The position numbers and the translations under genes were made by a program. The notes beneath the pieces were generated by a model, which saw nothing but the letters and a program-made list of their open reading frames with translations, ran no database searches and was not told the origin of the DNA. From Domibacillus iocasae (GTDB lineage Bacteria; Bacillota; Bacilli; Bacillales; Domibacillaceae): DNA of 64,000 nucleotides. The first letter of the stretch is position 1. The number at the start of each line of letters is the position of its first letter. Where the stretch lies: assembly GCF_001750285.1 (NCBI RefSeq), contig NZ_MAMP01000022.1, positions 248,001 to 312,000 of the forward strand, read 5' to 3'. Of this stretch, positions 17,441 through 29,149 are shown one piece after another.

Positions 17441-17474
17441 GAAGGTGCCCGATCCCGGGCACCTTTCCTTTATG
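17441..17474 (+). terminator. Terminator after lepA
   Basis: AAGGTGCCCG - ATC - CCGGGCACCTT followed by a C/T-rich run. Confidence 0.8.
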
Positions 17475-17495
17475 TATAGAAAGGCGTGAACGAAC

Positions 17496-18632
17496 GTGAC
17501 AAACGCAGCTTATATTCACATTCCATTTTGCCATCATATTTGTCACTACTGTGATTTTAATAAAGTATTTATGAAAAACCAGCCGGTGGAACAATATTTA
17601 CACTGCCTCGACCGGGAAATGGGCATGGCAGAATCCGCCGCCGGATACAAATCTATTTTCGTAGGAGGCGGCACACCGACGTCGCTCAATGCGCAGCAGC
17701 TGTCTTTTTTAGTCGAATCTATTCGTCACAGGCTTCCACAGCTGCCAAATACGGAATACACCTTTGAAGCAAATCCGGGCGATTTAACATTGGAGAAATT
17801 ACGCATCTTAAAAGAAGGGGGCGTCAACCGCCTTAGCATTGGCGTGCAATCATTTAATGAGGCCCACTTAAAGCGCATCGGCCGCACTCACACAAAGGAA
17901 GATGTCTTGCGAACCGTTCGTGACGCGGAAAAAGCCGGTTTTGATAACTTGAGTATTGATTTAATTTACGGTTTGCCGGAACAGACGGTGGAAGACGCGG
18001 CGGATACGGTTAAGCAGGCGCTTGCACTTGGTTTGCCGCACTATTCAGCGTATTCGCTGATTATTGAACCAAAAACGGTTTTTTACAACTTAATGGCAAA
18101 AGGAAAGCTGCCGCTTCCGAAAGAGGAATCCGAAGCTGATATGTACGAAGCAGTCATGGGGGAAATGGCGGCAGGCGGCCTTCATCAATATGAAATCAGC
18201 AATTTTGCGCGTCCGGGGTTTGAAAGCCTCCATAATTTAACATATTGGAACAACAATGAATATTATGGATTTGGCGCCGGCGCACACGGGTATGTAAATG
18301 GGGAAAGATATGCAAACTTTGGTCCGTTAAAAAAATATATGGAGCCTCTTGAACGTGCCCAGTGGCCGCATATAACAAACCAAAAAGTGACGAAACGAGA
18401 ACAGATGGAAGAAGAAATGTTCCTTGGTCTTCGGAAAATGGAGGGCGTATCCATTTCATCATTCGAAAGAAAATACAATGAAAATCCGCTGTGCCTTTTT
18501 CATGAGGCAGTTGAAGAAATGACAGGCCGAAAACTGCTTGAAATAAAAGAGGATTTCATTCGTCTTACTCATAGCGGGAAGTTTTTGGGGAATGAAGTTT
18601 TTCAATCTTTTTTAATTCAACCGGAAATGTGA
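17496..18632 (+). CDS. hemW: HemW, radical SAM heme chaperone (HemN-like)
   Basis: Radical-SAM protein formerly called oxygen-independent coproporphyrinogen III oxidase; HemW-type members bind and transfer heme. The cluster motif CHHICHYCD (CX3CX2C) is at residues 10-18, with the glycine-rich VGGGTPT after it and IDLIYGLPEQT further on. The length (378) and the absence of the HemN N-terminal extension support HemW. Start GTG 17496 with AAAGGCG upstream. Confidence 0.92.
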   Translation: MTNAAYIHIPFCHHICHYCDFNKVFMKNQPVEQYLHCLDREMGMAESAAGYKSIFVGGGTPTSLNAQQLSFLVESIRHRLPQLPNTEYTFEANPGDLTLEKLRILKEGGVNRLSIGVQSFNEAHLKRIGRTHTKEDVLRTVRDAEKAGFDNLSIDLIYGLPEQTVEDAADTVKQALALGLPHYSAYSLIIEPKTVFYNLMAKGKLPLPKEESEADMYEAVMGEMAAGGLHQYEISNFARPGFESLHNLTYWNNNEYYGFGAGAHGYVNGERYANFGPLKKYMEPLERAQWPHITNQKVTKREQMEEEMFLGLRKMEGVSISSFERKYNENPLCLFHEAVEEMTGRKLLEIKEDFIRLTHSGKFLGNEVFQSFLIQPEM

Positions 18633-18641
18633 GCGTACTCG

Positions 18642-18670
18642 TTGACAGACAAACAGGATTTTGATAATTT
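18642..18670 (+). promoter_or_regulatory. Sigma-A promoter of the hrcA-dnaK operon
   Basis: Perfect TTGACA (18642-18647), a 17-base spacer and TAATTT (18665-18670). The CIRCE operator sits just downstream. Confidence 0.85.
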
Positions 18671-18680
18671 AAATGTAGAT

Positions 18681-18707
18681 TTAGCACTCGAATAGAAAGA
18701 GTGCTAA
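18681..18707. promoter_or_regulatory. CIRCE operator (HrcA binding site)
   Basis: TTAGCACTC, a 9-base spacer and GAGTGCTAA: a perfect match to the CIRCE inverted repeat. It is placed at the transcription start and overlaps the hrcA leader. HrcA, encoded immediately downstream, represses the operon through it. Confidence 0.98.
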
Positions 18708-18721
18708 CAGAGGTGATGAAT

Positions 18722-19756
18722 GTGCTGACAGATCGCCAACTTTTCATCTTGCAAATTATTATTGATGACTTTATTCGCTCGGCTCAGCCGGTCGGGTCAC
18801 GCAACCTTGCCAAGAAGGATGATGTTTCGTACAGTCCAGCTACGATTCGAAATGAAATGGCAGATCTTGAAGAAATGGGATTTTTAGAAAAAACGCATAC
18901 GTCATCCGGACGTGTCCCATCTGAAAAAGGATACCGATATTATGTGGATCACTTGCTGTCGCCAGGGTCACTTCGGCGCAGCGAACGGACGGCGATTCAT
19001 TCTGTTTTTGCTGACCGGCAGGAAGGGCTTGAGAAAGCTGTTCAAAATGCAGCGACTATTTTGTCGGAACTGACCAGCTACACATCGATTGTCCTTGGCC
19101 CAAAATTTAATGATCACAAAGTAAAGAGTTTGCAAATCATTCCAATTGATGCTCAATCCGCCGTGTCCATTATCGTAACGGATACGGGGCACGTTGAAAA
19201 CAAGATTTTTTCATTGCCGGAAGGAATTGAACCGGCAGACATTGAAAAAATGGTCAATATTTTAAATGATCGGCTGACCGGTGTTCCGCTGTCAGAACTT
19301 CGCCAAAAAATTTACAAAGAAACAACTGAGTTAATGAGACGTCATCTTCACAATTACGAAGCTGTGCTGCATATGTTTGCGGAAGCATCCGGCGGTTCGC
19401 CGATCGGTAAGCTGTTTATCGGGGGCAAAACAAATATTTTTAATCAGCCGGAATTTCGTGATATCGAAAAAGTGCGCCTTGTCATGGACATGATGGAAAA
19501 AGAACATGATATGTATGAGCTGATCCGGCCGACTGAAGCGGGCGTGCAGGTGAAGATTGGAACGGAAAATGCAGAGCAGGCAATGGAAGACTGCAGTTTA
19601 ATTACTGCCTCATACTCCGTCGGTGATGAGCCGGTTGGCACCATTGCCATTCTCGGTCCGAAACGGATGGAGTATTCTCGTGTTATTACACTTGTTGATT
19701 TTTTAAGTCATGACATGACGAATGTACTAACACGTCTTTATAATACAAGAACGTAA
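18722..19756 (+). CDS. hrcA: Heat-inducible transcription repressor HrcA
   Basis: Winged-helix repressor of class I heat-shock genes. The N-terminal DNA-binding part includes [17 protein letters not shown] and [17 protein letters not shown]. The C-terminal dimerisation domain has [14 protein letters not shown] and [14 protein letters not shown] 18722 is chosen: it has AGAGGTG six bases upstream and gives the start found in B. subtilis (LTDRQ). 344 residues. Autoregulated by the CIRCE element; GroEL normally keeps HrcA active. Confidence 0.96.
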   Translation: MLTDRQLFILQIIIDDFIRSAQPVGSRNLAKKDDVSYSPATIRNEMADLEEMGFLEKTHTSSGRVPSEKGYRYYVDHLLSPGSLRRSERTAIHSVFADRQEGLEKAVQNAATILSELTSYTSIVLGPKFNDHKVKSLQIIPIDAQSAVSIIVTDTGHVENKIFSLPEGIEPADIEKMVNILNDRLTGVPLSELRQKIYKETTELMRRHLHNYEAVLHMFAEASGGSPIGKLFIGGKTNIFNQPEFRDIEKVRLVMDMMEKEHDMYELIRPTEAGVQVKIGTENAEQAMEDCSLITASYSVGDEPVGTIAILGPKRMEYSRVITLVDFLSHDMTNVLTRLYNTRT

Positions 19757-19787
19757 ATTGATGACTGAAATGTTGGAGGTGGCATCA

Positions 19788-20354
19788 ATGGCAGAAGAAC
19801 AAAAGCCATTGACAGAAGAAAAGCCGGCTGATCAAACGGCGTCTTCTGAAGAAGAAAATGGGTCTGTGGAAACGGAAGAAACGATTATTGAAGAAGTAAT
19901 GGAAGAATCAAAAGAAGAACAGCTTCAAAAGCAGCTGGATGAATCTGAAGACCGCTACTTGCGCCTGCGGGCGGATTTTGATAATTTCCGGCGCCGGGCG
20001 AACCTTGACCGAGAAGCGATAGAAAAATATCGCGCACAAAAGTTGGTAACCGAACTTTTGCCGGTGCTTGATAATTTTGAACGGGCGCTGCAAGTAACGC
20101 CTGAACACGATGAAACAAAATCGGTGCTTCAAGGCATGGAAATGGTCTACAAAACACTTGTAACGGCTCTTGAAGGAGAAGGGGTCGAAACAATTGAAAC
20201 GGTCGGCAAGCCGTTTGACCCGACTGTTCATCAAGCCGTTATGACGGACAGCGATGAATCAGCAGAACCGAATTCGGTTTTAGCTGAGCTTCAAAAAGGA
20301 TATAAACTAAAAGACCGGGTAATCCGCCCGTCTATGGTAAAAGTGAATCAATAA
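19788..20354 (+). CDS. grpE: Nucleotide exchange factor GrpE
   Basis: Releases ADP from DnaK. A long acidic N-terminal tail (residues 1-45) is followed by the coiled-coil/helix segment with [14 protein letters not shown] and the C-terminal beta domain ending [19 protein letters not shown] 19788 follows GGAGGTGG; the frame is open further left without support. 188 residues. Confidence 0.96.
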   Translation: MAEEQKPLTEEKPADQTASSEEENGSVETEETIIEEVMEESKEEQLQKQLDESEDRYLRLRADFDNFRRRANLDREAIEKYRAQKLVTELLPVLDNFERALQVTPEHDETKSVLQGMEMVYKTLVTALEGEGVETIETVGKPFDPTVHQAVMTDSDESAEPNSVLAELQKGYKLKDRVIRPSMVKVNQ

Positions 20355-20372
20355 TATTTTGATAAGCAATGA

Positions 20373-22226
<1,854 letters not shown>

Positions 22227-22235
22227 GCACGAGCT

Positions 22236-22285
22236 ACACGAAAAAGTCAAAGTCAGCGGTTTTCCGGCTTTGGCTTTTTTCGTGA
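22236..22285 (+). terminator. Terminator between dnaK and dnaJ
   Basis: Long stem CACGAAAAAGTCAAAG with CTTTGGCTTTTTTCGTG, a GC-rich loop, and the T-run inside the 3' arm. It would reduce read-through into dnaJ. Confidence 0.75.
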
Positions 22286-22403
22286 AACAATTTACCATCA
22301 AAAGGCCGATGTATGTTAAAATAGCGGTTATGTGAATGAAGTGAATCTTCCACAAGAGGGGCTGTATCACCTACTGATGGTTAGATGAACAAATCGGGCT
22401 TTT

Positions 22404-22476
22404 ACAGGCAGTTTGATCCCCCAGCCGATCTTCGTTGGCTTCCTCAGAATTTTGAGGCGGGAGTCTTACTGCCTGT
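22404..22476 (+). ncRNA. Structured three-way-junction RNA element in the dnaJ leader
   Basis: Predicted by hand folding. The outer helix is ACAGGCAGT (22404-22412) with ACTGCCTGT (22468-22476). A symmetric TT/TT internal loop is followed by GATCCC (22415-22420) with GGGAGTC (22459-22465, one bulge). Two inner hairpins are CCAGC/GTTGG (22421-22438) and CCTCA/TGAGG (22442-22457). The region between the dnaK terminator and dnaJ is otherwise empty, and the element ends 15 bases before the dnaJ RBS. It could be a cis-regulatory leader or a relic of an IS200/IS605-type end. I cannot assign a family. Confidence 0.6.
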
Positions 22477-22501
22477 TAATGCGGGAAAAACGGGAGTGAA
22501 A

Positions 22502-23629
22502 ATGGTGAGTAAACGGGATTATTATGATGTGTTAGGCGTTCAGAAAAGTGCGTCTAAAGACGAAATTAAAAAAGCGTACCGGAAACTGTCAAAAAAATAT
22601 CATCCAGATATTAATAAAGAGCCCGGTGCAGATGAAAAATTCAAAGAAATTTCTGAAGCATACGAAGTGTTGAGCGATGATTCGAAAAAAGCACAATATG
22701 ATCAATTTGGCCATGCAGGTCCTCAGCAGGGCGGTTTTGGCGGCGGTGGATTCTCTGGTTTTGGCGGCGGATTCGACGACATTTTCAGCACATTTTTCGG
22801 TGGCGGCGGTGGCGGGCGCAGACGTGATCCGAATGCGCCCCGTCAAGGAGACGATCTTCAGTATACAATGGTATTGTCTTTTGAAGAAGCCGTATTCGGC
22901 GTAGAAAAAGATATTACGATTCCAAAAGAAGAAGAATGCGGCACATGCCATGGCAGCGGTGCAAAGCCAGGGACATCTCCTGAAACGTGCTCGCACTGTG
23001 GCGGTGCAGGCCAAGTAAACGTAGAGCAAAACACACCATTTGGCCGTGTGGCGACACGCCGCACATGCCATCATTGCAGTGGTACAGGTAAAATCATTAA
23101 AGAAAAATGTTCGACATGTGGCGGTGATGGCCGTGTGACGAAAAACAAGACAATTAATGTGAAAGTACCAGCGGGCATTGATGAAGGCCAGCAGATTCGT
23201 TTGTCCGGACAAGGTGAAGCCGGCGTAAATGGCGGGCCGGCGGGTGATTTGTACATTGTTTTCCGTGTGCGGGAACATGAATTGTTTGAACGGGATGGCG
23301 ATGATATCTATTGCGAAATGCCAATTACATTTGTTCAAGCAACACTCGGTGATGAAATTGAAGTGCCGACCGTTCACGGCAAAGTGAAGCTGAAAGTTCC
23401 AGCAGGTACACAAAGCGGAACGAGATTCCGTCTACGCGGCAAGGGCGTTGCAAATGTCAGAGGTTTCGGAACTGGCGACCAGCACGTTCACGTTAAAGTG
23501 ATTACACCGGTTAATTTAAACGAAAAGCAAAAGCAGCTTCTTCGCGAGTTTGCAGAAGTAAGCGGTGAACAGCCAAGCGAAGAAGATGGTTTTTTCGATA
23601 AAGTAAAACGCGCGCTCAAGCGTGATTAA
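22502..23629 (+). CDS. dnaJ: Chaperone DnaJ (Hsp40)
   Basis: DnaK co-chaperone, 375 residues. The J domain has KKYHPDINK with the HPD motif, followed by a Gly/Phe-rich linker. Four zinc-binding repeats are [24 protein letters not shown] and CSTCGGDG, and a C-terminal substrate domain follows. ATG 22502 has GGGAG five bases upstream and gives the start seen in B. subtilis. The frame is open back to 22385 through a structured RNA element, which I do not regard as coding. Confidence 0.97.
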   Translation: MVSKRDYYDVLGVQKSASKDEIKKAYRKLSKKYHPDINKEPGADEKFKEISEAYEVLSDDSKKAQYDQFGHAGPQQGGFGGGGFSGFGGGFDDIFSTFFGGGGGGRRRDPNAPRQGDDLQYTMVLSFEEAVFGVEKDITIPKEEECGTCHGSGAKPGTSPETCSHCGGAGQVNVEQNTPFGRVATRRTCHHCSGTGKIIKEKCSTCGGDGRVTKNKTINVKVPAGIDEGQQIRLSGQGEAGVNGGPAGDLYIVFRVREHELFERDGDDIYCEMPITFVQATLGDEIEVPTVHGKVKLKVPAGTQSGTRFRLRGKGVANVRGFGTGDQHVHVKVITPVNLNEKQKQLLREFAEVSGEQPSEEDGFFDKVKRALKRD

Positions 23630-23653
23630 ACGGCATGATAGGAGCTGGCACAA

Positions 23654-24598
23654 ATGAAGTGGTCAGAAATTTGCATTGAAACCGTAAACGATGCAGTCGA
23701 GCCAATTTCGAATATTTTACATGAAGCTGGTGCAAGCGGCGTTGTCATTGAAGACCGTGCTGAACTGGACAAAAAACGAGAAGGCGGCCTTTTTGGCGAA
23801 TTGTACGAGTTGAATCCAAATGATTACCCGGAGGAAGGTGTGGCCGTCAAAGCGTATTTGCCGGTAAACAGCTTTTTGCAGGAAACGGTTGACGATATCA
23901 CAGCGGCTGTGAAAAATTTGTCTGTTTATCAAATTGATATCGGTCAATTAAAGGTTTCGGTTAGTGAAGTTCATGAAGAAGACTGGGCGACCGCGTGGAA
24001 ACAATATTATAACCCGGTCAAAATTTCTGAAAAATTCACGATTGTTCCCACATGGGAGGATTATGAACCTTTTTCAACAGATGAACTAATCATTGAACTA
24101 GACCCGGGCATGGCGTTTGGGACGGGCACTCATCCGACAACGGTTATGTGCTTGCAGGCACTTGAACGGTTTGTAAAGCCAAATCAACACGTTGTCGATG
24201 TTGGCACCGGCTCTGGTGTGTTAGCCATTGGCGCCGCACTGCTTGGCGCTTCCCGTGTTACAGCGCTTGATTTGGATGAAGTAGCGGTGTCGGCAGCTCG
24301 TCAAAACGTTGCGTTAAATCATGCCGAAAACATTGTCTCTGTTTCCAAAAACAATTTGATTGATGGAATTGATGATCAGCCTGACGTGGTTGTATCGAAC
24401 ATTTTAGCGGAAGTAATCATTTCTTTTACAGGTGACGTTACCTCGATTCTGCGGCCGGGCGGGTTTTTCATCGCATCAGGGATCATCGGCCAGAAAAAAG
24501 ACGATGTTCGCAAAGCGATGACAGACGCTGGCTTATTTATCGCTGAAACGGTTGTCATGGAAGATTGGGTATGCATCGTCGGCAAAAAAGCGGAATAA
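23654..24598 (+). CDS. prmA: Ribosomal protein L11 methyltransferase
   Basis: Methylates lysines of L11. 314 residues with an N-terminal substrate-recognition domain (MKWSEICIET) and a C-terminal class I methyltransferase domain: VVDVGTGSGVLAIG and VSNILAEVI. RBS ATAGGAGCTGG. It follows dnaJ in the same operon. Confidence 0.95.
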   Translation: MKWSEICIETVNDAVEPISNILHEAGASGVVIEDRAELDKKREGGLFGELYELNPNDYPEEGVAVKAYLPVNSFLQETVDDITAAVKNLSVYQIDIGQLKVSVSEVHEEDWATAWKQYYNPVKISEKFTIVPTWEDYEPFSTDELIIELDPGMAFGTGTHPTTVMCLQALERFVKPNQHVVDVGTGSGVLAIGAALLGASRVTALDLDEVAVSAARQNVALNHAENIVSVSKNNLIDGIDDQPDVVVSNILAEVIISFTGDVTSILRPGGFFIASGIIGQKKDDVRKAMTDAGLFIAETVVMEDWVCIVGKKAE

Positions 24599-24611
24599 TC
24601 GAGGTGCAAAG

Positions 24612-25361
24612 ATGCAGCGATATTTTTTAACAAACGAGCAGGATGAACAAAATATCATATTTTCAAAAGAAGATATCCATCATATCCGACGTGTTATGCG
24701 TATGAAAGAAGGCGATCATGTCTATGCTGTTTTTCCAGATGGAAGGGCGGCTGTAGTTGTATTGTCCAGCGTAACGGATACATCTGTTAGTGCGAAAGTA
24801 GAAGAATGGCTCGCTCAGTCATCTGAATTGCCGGTAGAAGTTGTCCTGGCGTGTGGTCTTGTGAAAGGCGATAAATTCGATTATATTATACAAAAAGGAA
24901 CAGAACTCGGCGCTGCCGGGTTTGTTCCATTTGAAGCCGAACGTTCGATTGTAAAATGGGACCTTAAAAAAGGAGCCAAAAAAATAGAACGGTGGCAAAA
25001 GATTGCTAAAGAAGCAGCGGAACAGTCTCATCGAAATCGGATTCCGGCTGTGGCAGAGCCGATGTCCGTTACACAAATTATCGAGCATGGAAACATGTTT
25101 GATGTAAAACTGTTTGCTTATGAAGAAACGGCTAAATCCGGGGAAATGCCTGCTTTTTATGAAGCAGTCAGCGGCTTAGCATCCGGTGGACGAATGCTTG
25201 CTGTTACCGGACCCGAAGGTGGATTTTCGGAAAAAGAAGCCGCTCAGCTGCGGGGAGCCGGCTTTATTCCATGCGCGCTTGGTCCGAGAATTTTGCGGGC
25301 GGAAACAGCACCTTTGTATGTGCTGTCAGCAGTTTCTTTTTACTTAGAATTGAAGAGGTGA
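24612..25361 (+). CDS. rsmE: 16S rRNA m3U1498 methyltransferase
   Basis: SPOUT-family enzyme (trefoil knot) of 249 residues. The N-terminal PUA-like part starts MQRYFLTNEQ; the C-terminal SAM-binding knot carries VTGPEGGFSEKEA and LGPRILRAETA. ATG 24612 with CGAGGTG upstream. Its stop GAGGTGA also supplies the RBS of mtaB. Confidence 0.95.
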   Translation: MQRYFLTNEQDEQNIIFSKEDIHHIRRVMRMKEGDHVYAVFPDGRAAVVVLSSVTDTSVSAKVEEWLAQSSELPVEVVLACGLVKGDKFDYIIQKGTELGAAGFVPFEAERSIVKWDLKKGAKKIERWQKIAKEAAEQSHRNRIPAVAEPMSVTQIIEHGNMFDVKLFAYEETAKSGEMPAFYEAVSGLASGGRMLAVTGPEGGFSEKEAAQLRGAGFIPCALGPRILRAETAPLYVLSAVSFYLELKR

Positions 25362-25366
25362 TTTAC

Positions 25367-26698
25367 ATGCCAACAGTGGCATTTCATACGTTAGGCTGCA
25401 AAGTAAACCATTATGAGACAGAAGCAATCTGGCAGCTGTTCGAACAAAATGGCTACGAGCGGACGGATTTTGAAAAAACATCGGATGTATATGTCATTAA
25501 TACGTGTACGGTGACAAATACAGGAGATAAAAAAAGCCGGCAGGTGATTCGCCGCGCCGTGCGCAAAAATCCAGATGCCGTCATTTGTGTAACAGGCTGT
25601 TATGCGCAGACGTCCCCTGCTGAAATTATGGCGATTCCAGGTGTGGATGTTGTCGTCGGTACCCAGGATCGCGTCAAAATGCTTGAGTATATTGAGCAGT
25701 TTAAACAGGAGCGCCAGCCAATTAATGCGGTCGGCAATATTATGAAAAACCGTGTCTATGAAGAATTAGATGTTCCGGCCTTTACGGACCGGACGCGGGC
25801 TTCGCTGAAAATTCAGGAAGGCTGTAATAATTTCTGTACATTTTGCATCATTCCTTGGGCGCGCGGCTTAATGCGGTCCCGTGATCCAGAAGAAGTGATC
25901 CGCCAGGCGAACCAGCTTGTTCAGTCCGGCTATCAGGAAATTGTCTTGACAGGTATTCATACAGGCGGCTATGGATCTGACTTTAAAGAGTATAATTTGG
26001 CGATGCTGCTTCGCGATCTCGAAGCAAAAGTACCAGGGCTAAAACGAATTCGTATTTCTTCGATTGAAGCAAGTCAGCTCACTGATGAAGTGATCGATGT
26101 AATCGACAAGTCGAACATTGTCGTCCGCCACTTGCATATCCCGCTTCAATCCGGTTCTGATACAGTATTAAAACGGATGCGCCGTAAATATACGATGGAC
26201 TTTTTTGCTGATCGTTTAAATCGCTTGAAAAAGGCGCTTCCCGGCCTTGCTGTAACATCTGATGTGATTGTTGGATTCCCTGGCGAAACAGAAGAAGAAT
26301 TTATGGAAACATACAATTTTATTAAAGAGCATCAATTTTCTGAGCTGCATGTCTTCCCCTATTCTAAGCGGACAGGAACGCCGGCAGCCCGGATGGATGA
26401 TCAGGTCGATGAAGAGATCAAAAATGAACGTGTCCACAAATTAATTGCACTGTCAGACCAGCTTGCTAAAGAATACGCGGCACAATTCGAAGACGAAGTG
26501 CTTGAAGTTATTCCGGAAGAGCCTTTTAAAGAAGGAGGCGAAGGGCTTTACAGCGGCTATACTGATAATTATTTAAAAGTGGTTTTCCCTGCTCAAGAAG
26601 ACATGGTAGGGAAAATTGTCAAAGTAAAAATAACAAAAGCAGGCTACCCATATAATGAAGGACAATTCGTCCGGGTGCTTGAGACGGTAAATGTGTAA
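25367..26698 (+). CDS. mtaB: tRNA t6A37 methylthiotransferase MtaB
   Basis: Radical-SAM enzyme that converts t6A to ms2t6A in tRNA. The N-terminal UPF0004 domain has three cysteines (TLGCKVN, NTCTV, TGCYAQ), the radical-SAM cluster motif is CNNFCTFC near residue 153, and a C-terminal TRAM domain is present. 443 residues. ATG 25367 with GAGGTGAT upstream. Last gene before a strong terminator. Confidence 0.95.
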   Translation: MPTVAFHTLGCKVNHYETEAIWQLFEQNGYERTDFEKTSDVYVINTCTVTNTGDKKSRQVIRRAVRKNPDAVICVTGCYAQTSPAEIMAIPGVDVVVGTQDRVKMLEYIEQFKQERQPINAVGNIMKNRVYEELDVPAFTDRTRASLKIQEGCNNFCTFCIIPWARGLMRSRDPEEVIRQANQLVQSGYQEIVLTGIHTGGYGSDFKEYNLAMLLRDLEAKVPGLKRIRISSIEASQLTDEVIDVIDKSNIVVRHLHIPLQSGSDTVLKRMRRKYTMDFFADRLNRLKKALPGLAVTSDVIVGFPGETEEEFMETYNFIKEHQFSELHVFPYSKRTGTPAARMDDQVDEEIKNERVHKLIALSDQLAKEYAAQFEDEVLEVIPEEPFKEGGEGLYSGYTDNYLKVVFPAQEDMVGKIVKVKITKAGYPYNEGQFVRVLETVNV

Positions 26699-26724
26699 AA
26701 CCGGCAGATCTGCCGGTTTTTTTG
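26697..26724 (+). terminator. Terminator after mtaB
   Basis: AAACCGGCAGATCTGCCGGTTTTTTT, a perfect palindrome with a T-run. It ends the long transcript that starts at hrcA. Confidence 0.92.
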
Positions 26725-26802
26725 TCTCTTTTCTCGCATGCCGCTTTGAATGATGGTAAAATGGAGAGGTACGGACAACTAACGGAAAGGGGATCATGTC
26801 AA

Positions 26803-27486
26803 ATGATTACCGATACATTTGGAAATATCGCAAAAACGATTGATCATACGCTTTTAAAAGCAGATGCAACAAAAGAAGAAGTGGCAAAATTGTGTGAAGA
26901 AGCCAAACGGCACGGATTTGCTTCAGTCTGCATCAATCCGGCCCGCGTTAAGCAAGCAGCAGAATTGCTTCGTGGATCTGAAGTGAAAGTTTGTACGGTT
27001 ATCGGATTCCCGCTCGGTGCAACAATTACTGAAGTAAAGGCATTTGAAACAAAAACAGCTATTGAGCATGGTGCGACAGAAGTCGACATGGTCATCAACG
27101 TCGGTGCATTAAAAGATGGTGACACTGAAACAGTAGAAAAAGACATTAAAGCGGTTGTAGCCTCGGCACAAGGAAAAGCACTTGTGAAAGTTATTATTGA
27201 GACGAGCCTGCTTACGAATAAGGAAAAGAAAACAGCTTGTGAATTAGCCGTAGCAGCCGGTGCTGATTATGTTAAAACATCAACAGGATTTTCGACAGCC
27301 GGCGCGACCGAAGACGACATCCGGTTAATGCGCGAGACGGTCGGACCGAAAGTCGGTGTAAAAGCATCAGGCGGTGTCCGGACGCAGCAAGATGCAATAA
27401 CAATGGTTAAAGCGGGCGCAACACGAATTGGGGCGAGTTCAGGCATTGCGATTGTAACAGGCGTTGAAGGAGAAGCTGGCTACTAA
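26803..27486 (+). CDS. deoC: Deoxyribose-phosphate aldolase
   Basis: Class I aldolase splitting deoxyribose 5-phosphate into acetaldehyde and glyceraldehyde 3-phosphate. 227 residues. TIDHTLLK at the N-terminus, the acid-base Lys region [10 protein letters not shown], and the Schiff-base Lys in DYVKTSTGF are all present, plus [11 protein letters not shown] 26803 follows AAAGGGGATC. It sits between mtaB and rpsU and is not linked here to other deo genes; B. subtilis has an Na/Pi transporter gene in this position. Confidence 0.95.
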   Translation: MITDTFGNIAKTIDHTLLKADATKEEVAKLCEEAKRHGFASVCINPARVKQAAELLRGSEVKVCTVIGFPLGATITEVKAFETKTAIEHGATEVDMVINVGALKDGDTETVEKDIKAVVASAQGKALVKVIIETSLLTNKEKKTACELAVAAGADYVKTSTGFSTAGATEDDIRLMRETVGPKVGVKASGGVRTQQDAITMVKAGATRIGASSGIAIVTGVEGEAGY

Positions 27487-27513
27487 TTGTGCATCTTTTG
27501 TAAAGAAAGTTTC

Positions 27514-27542
27514 TTGACCGTGCTGGGTGCATGTATTATAAT
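27514..27542 (+). promoter_or_regulatory. Sigma-A promoter of rpsU-yqeY
   Basis: TTGACC (27514-27519), a 17-base spacer and a perfect TATAAT (27537-27542), 54 bases before rpsU. Confidence 0.88.
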
Positions 27543-27595
27543 AGTTCAGTACATGGAATTTCCATCGTAATGTGTTCGGAGGGAGGGAAAAAGAA

Positions 27596-27769
27596 ATGTC
27601 AAAAACTGTTGTTCGCAAAAACGAATCGCTTGAGGATGCTCTTCGCCGTTTCAAGAAAACTGTTTCTAAAACTGGCACCCTGCAGGAGTACAGAAAGCGC
27701 GAATTTTATGAAAAACCAAGCGTGAAACGCAAAAAGAAATCTGAAGCAGCTCGTAAACGTAAGTTCTAA
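27596..27769 (+). CDS. rpsU: 30S ribosomal protein S21
   Basis: 57 residues, basic, starting [20 protein letters not shown] and ending in a Lys/Arg-rich tail ([14 protein letters not shown]). A very strong RBS, GGAGGGAGG, lies upstream. ATG 27596 gives the standard S21 length. Confidence 0.97.
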   Translation: MSKTVVRKNESLEDALRRFKKTVSKTGTLQEYRKREFYEKPSVKRKKKSEAARKRKF

Positions 27770-27783
27770 GAGGAGGTTTTTTT

Positions 27784-28230
27784 ATGAGTCTTCTCGGACG
27801 TCTTAATGACGAGATGAAGCAAGCGATGAAGAACAAAGAGAAAGAAAAACTGACAGTCATCCGCATGCTGAAAGCTGCATTGCAAAATGAAAGCATTAAA
27901 GCAGGCGGCCGCGACCTGACGGATGAGGAAGAACTGACAGTCCTTTCTCGCGAAGTGAAACAGCGCAAAGACTCCCTCCACGAGTTTGAAAAAGCCGGCC
28001 GTGAGGATCTTGTGGCCAAAATTCAGACTGAACTGACTTACGTGAACGAATATATGCCGGAACAGCTTTCAGAAGAAGAAGTGTCAGCCATTGTTGAAGA
28101 AACAATCGCTGAAACGGGTGCTTCTGCGAAAGCGGACATGGGAAAAGTGATGGCCGCGCTTATGCCGAAAGTAAAAGGCAAAGTTGATGGCTCACTCGTT
28201 AACCGGCTTGTCCAGCAAAAGCTTTCCTAA
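27784..28230 (+). CDS. yqeY: GatB/YqeY domain protein
   Basis: 148-residue protein with the helical YqeY domain related to the tail of GatB, thought to contact tRNA. It starts [20 protein letters not shown] and contains [10 protein letters not shown] and [16 protein letters not shown]. Strong RBS AGAGGAGG. Co-transcribed with rpsU and closed by a terminator. Confidence 0.92.
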   Translation: MSLLGRLNDEMKQAMKNKEKEKLTVIRMLKAALQNESIKAGGRDLTDEEELTVLSREVKQRKDSLHEFEKAGREDLVAKIQTELTYVNEYMPEQLSEEEVSAIVEETIAETGASAKADMGKVMAALMPKVKGKVDGSLVNRLVQQKLS

Positions 28231-28267
28231 AAAAACTGCCGTCCAATCCTGGTCGGCAGTTTTTTTA
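28230..28267 (+). terminator. Terminator after yqeY
   Basis: AAAAAACTGCCG - loop - CGGCAGTTTTTTT. Confidence 0.92.
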
Positions 28268-28299
28268 TTTTCAATTAAAAAGTACATCTTTTGGAATGA

Positions 28300-28340
28300 T
28301 ATCCAGCTCCAGATGATATCGCCGATAATCAGTCGCCTTA
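28300..28340. repeat. Dispersed intergenic repeat, internally deleted copy C
   Basis: The left end TATCCAGCTCCAG is joined directly to a right-hand part resembling TCGCCGATAAnnnnnCGCCTT of copy A (12801-12921). The middle ~80 bases are missing. It lies between the yqeY terminator and the nfeD promoter. Confidence 0.5.
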
Positions 28341-28359
28341 CATTTTTATTTTATTTTTA

Positions 28360-28386
28360 TGAAACTTTTTGCCTGTTTATTCCGTA
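28360..28386 (+). promoter_or_regulatory. Sigma-W-type ECF promoter of nfeD-floA-yqfB
   Basis: TGAAAC (28360-28365), a 17-base spacer and CGTA (28383-28386). This matches the B. subtilis sigma-W consensus. The homologous B. subtilis operon (yqeZ-yqfAB) belongs to the sigma-W antimicrobial/envelope-stress regulon. Confidence 0.82.
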
Positions 28387-28429
28387 TACATGAGAAAGAA
28401 CCGGCAGAAAGGCGGTGAGACATATCCAA

Positions 28430-29134
28430 ATGAAAAAATGGGCAGGATTGCTGGCGGGGGTTCCATTTCTAATCGCATTTGATGGCAGCGGACTATTTAT
28501 CGATTTTGCTACAAACCCAATTGTTGTTATGATTCTTTTATCGGTTATGCTAACAGGGTTTATTTTAGAATTATTTACTCCGGGCTTTGGAATACCCGGG
28601 GCTGCTGGCACGCTTGCATTGATCATTTTTACTGCAGGTCACTTCATGTCAGGGGATGCCGGTATTTTGACAGTGCTGCTCATTGTGGCTGGGGTTATCT
28701 TTATCTTGGCAGAAGTTATTTTGCCAGGTGGAATCGTAGGCTTTATTGGCTTCTTGCTTTTTGCAGCAGGCGTACTTTTTGCCGGGGTAAGTTTGCTTTG
28801 GACAGCCATTTCCCTCTTGATCGCCTTTTTGATCGCAACAGCAGCACTGATTTTAATGGTAAAGGTGTTGGGGAAAGAAATGAAATTTTTCAAAAAATTC
28901 ATTTTAAGCGATTCGACGGATACAGAACAAGGATATGTATCAAACGTTACACGGACAGAATTAATCGGGAAAATGGGAAAGACAAAAACACCGTTGCGTC
29001 CATCTGGAACGGTAGTCATTGACGGAGAACGGGTTGATGCTGTCGCAGAAGGCGTATTCATTGCAGCTGGAAAAGAAGTTGCTGTGGTGAAAACGGAAGG
29101 TGTCCGTATCGTTGTAAGAGAGATTGAATCCTAA
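28430..29134 (+). CDS. NfeD family membrane protein, short form without ClpP-like domain
   Basis: Partner of bacterial flotillin; organises membrane microdomains. 234 residues: four or more membrane spans between residues ~10 and 155 (LELFTPGFGIPG, LAEVILPGGIVGFIG), then a C-terminal OB-fold beginning near GKMGKTKTPLRPSG. The B. subtilis equivalent YqeZ has an N-terminal ClpP-class serine-protease domain. That domain is absent here, and the 295-bp upstream gap leaves no room for it. ATG 28430 with AAAGGCGGTGA upstream; GTG 28415 overlaps the RBS. Confidence 0.85.
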   Translation: MKKWAGLLAGVPFLIAFDGSGLFIDFATNPIVVMILLSVMLTGFILELFTPGFGIPGAAGTLALIIFTAGHFMSGDAGILTVLLIVAGVIFILAEVILPGGIVGFIGFLLFAAGVLFAGVSLLWTAISLLIAFLIATAALILMVKVLGKEMKFFKKFILSDSTDTEQGYVSNVTRTELIGKMGKTKTPLRPSGTVVIDGERVDAVAEGVFIAAGKEVAVVKTEGVRIVVREIES

Positions 29135-29149
29135 AGGAGGAATTACTTT

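Noticed and set aside
22385-22501. N-terminal extension of DnaJ by 39 codons
   Set aside because: The frame is open, but it runs through the three-way-junction fold, has no RBS at 22385, and DnaJ proteins start at (V)SKRDYY.
22589-23413. 274-codon ORF on the minus strand inside dnaJ
   Set aside because: A shadow of dnaJ: rich in Cys/Phe/His from the antisense of zinc and Gly repeats, with no RBS.
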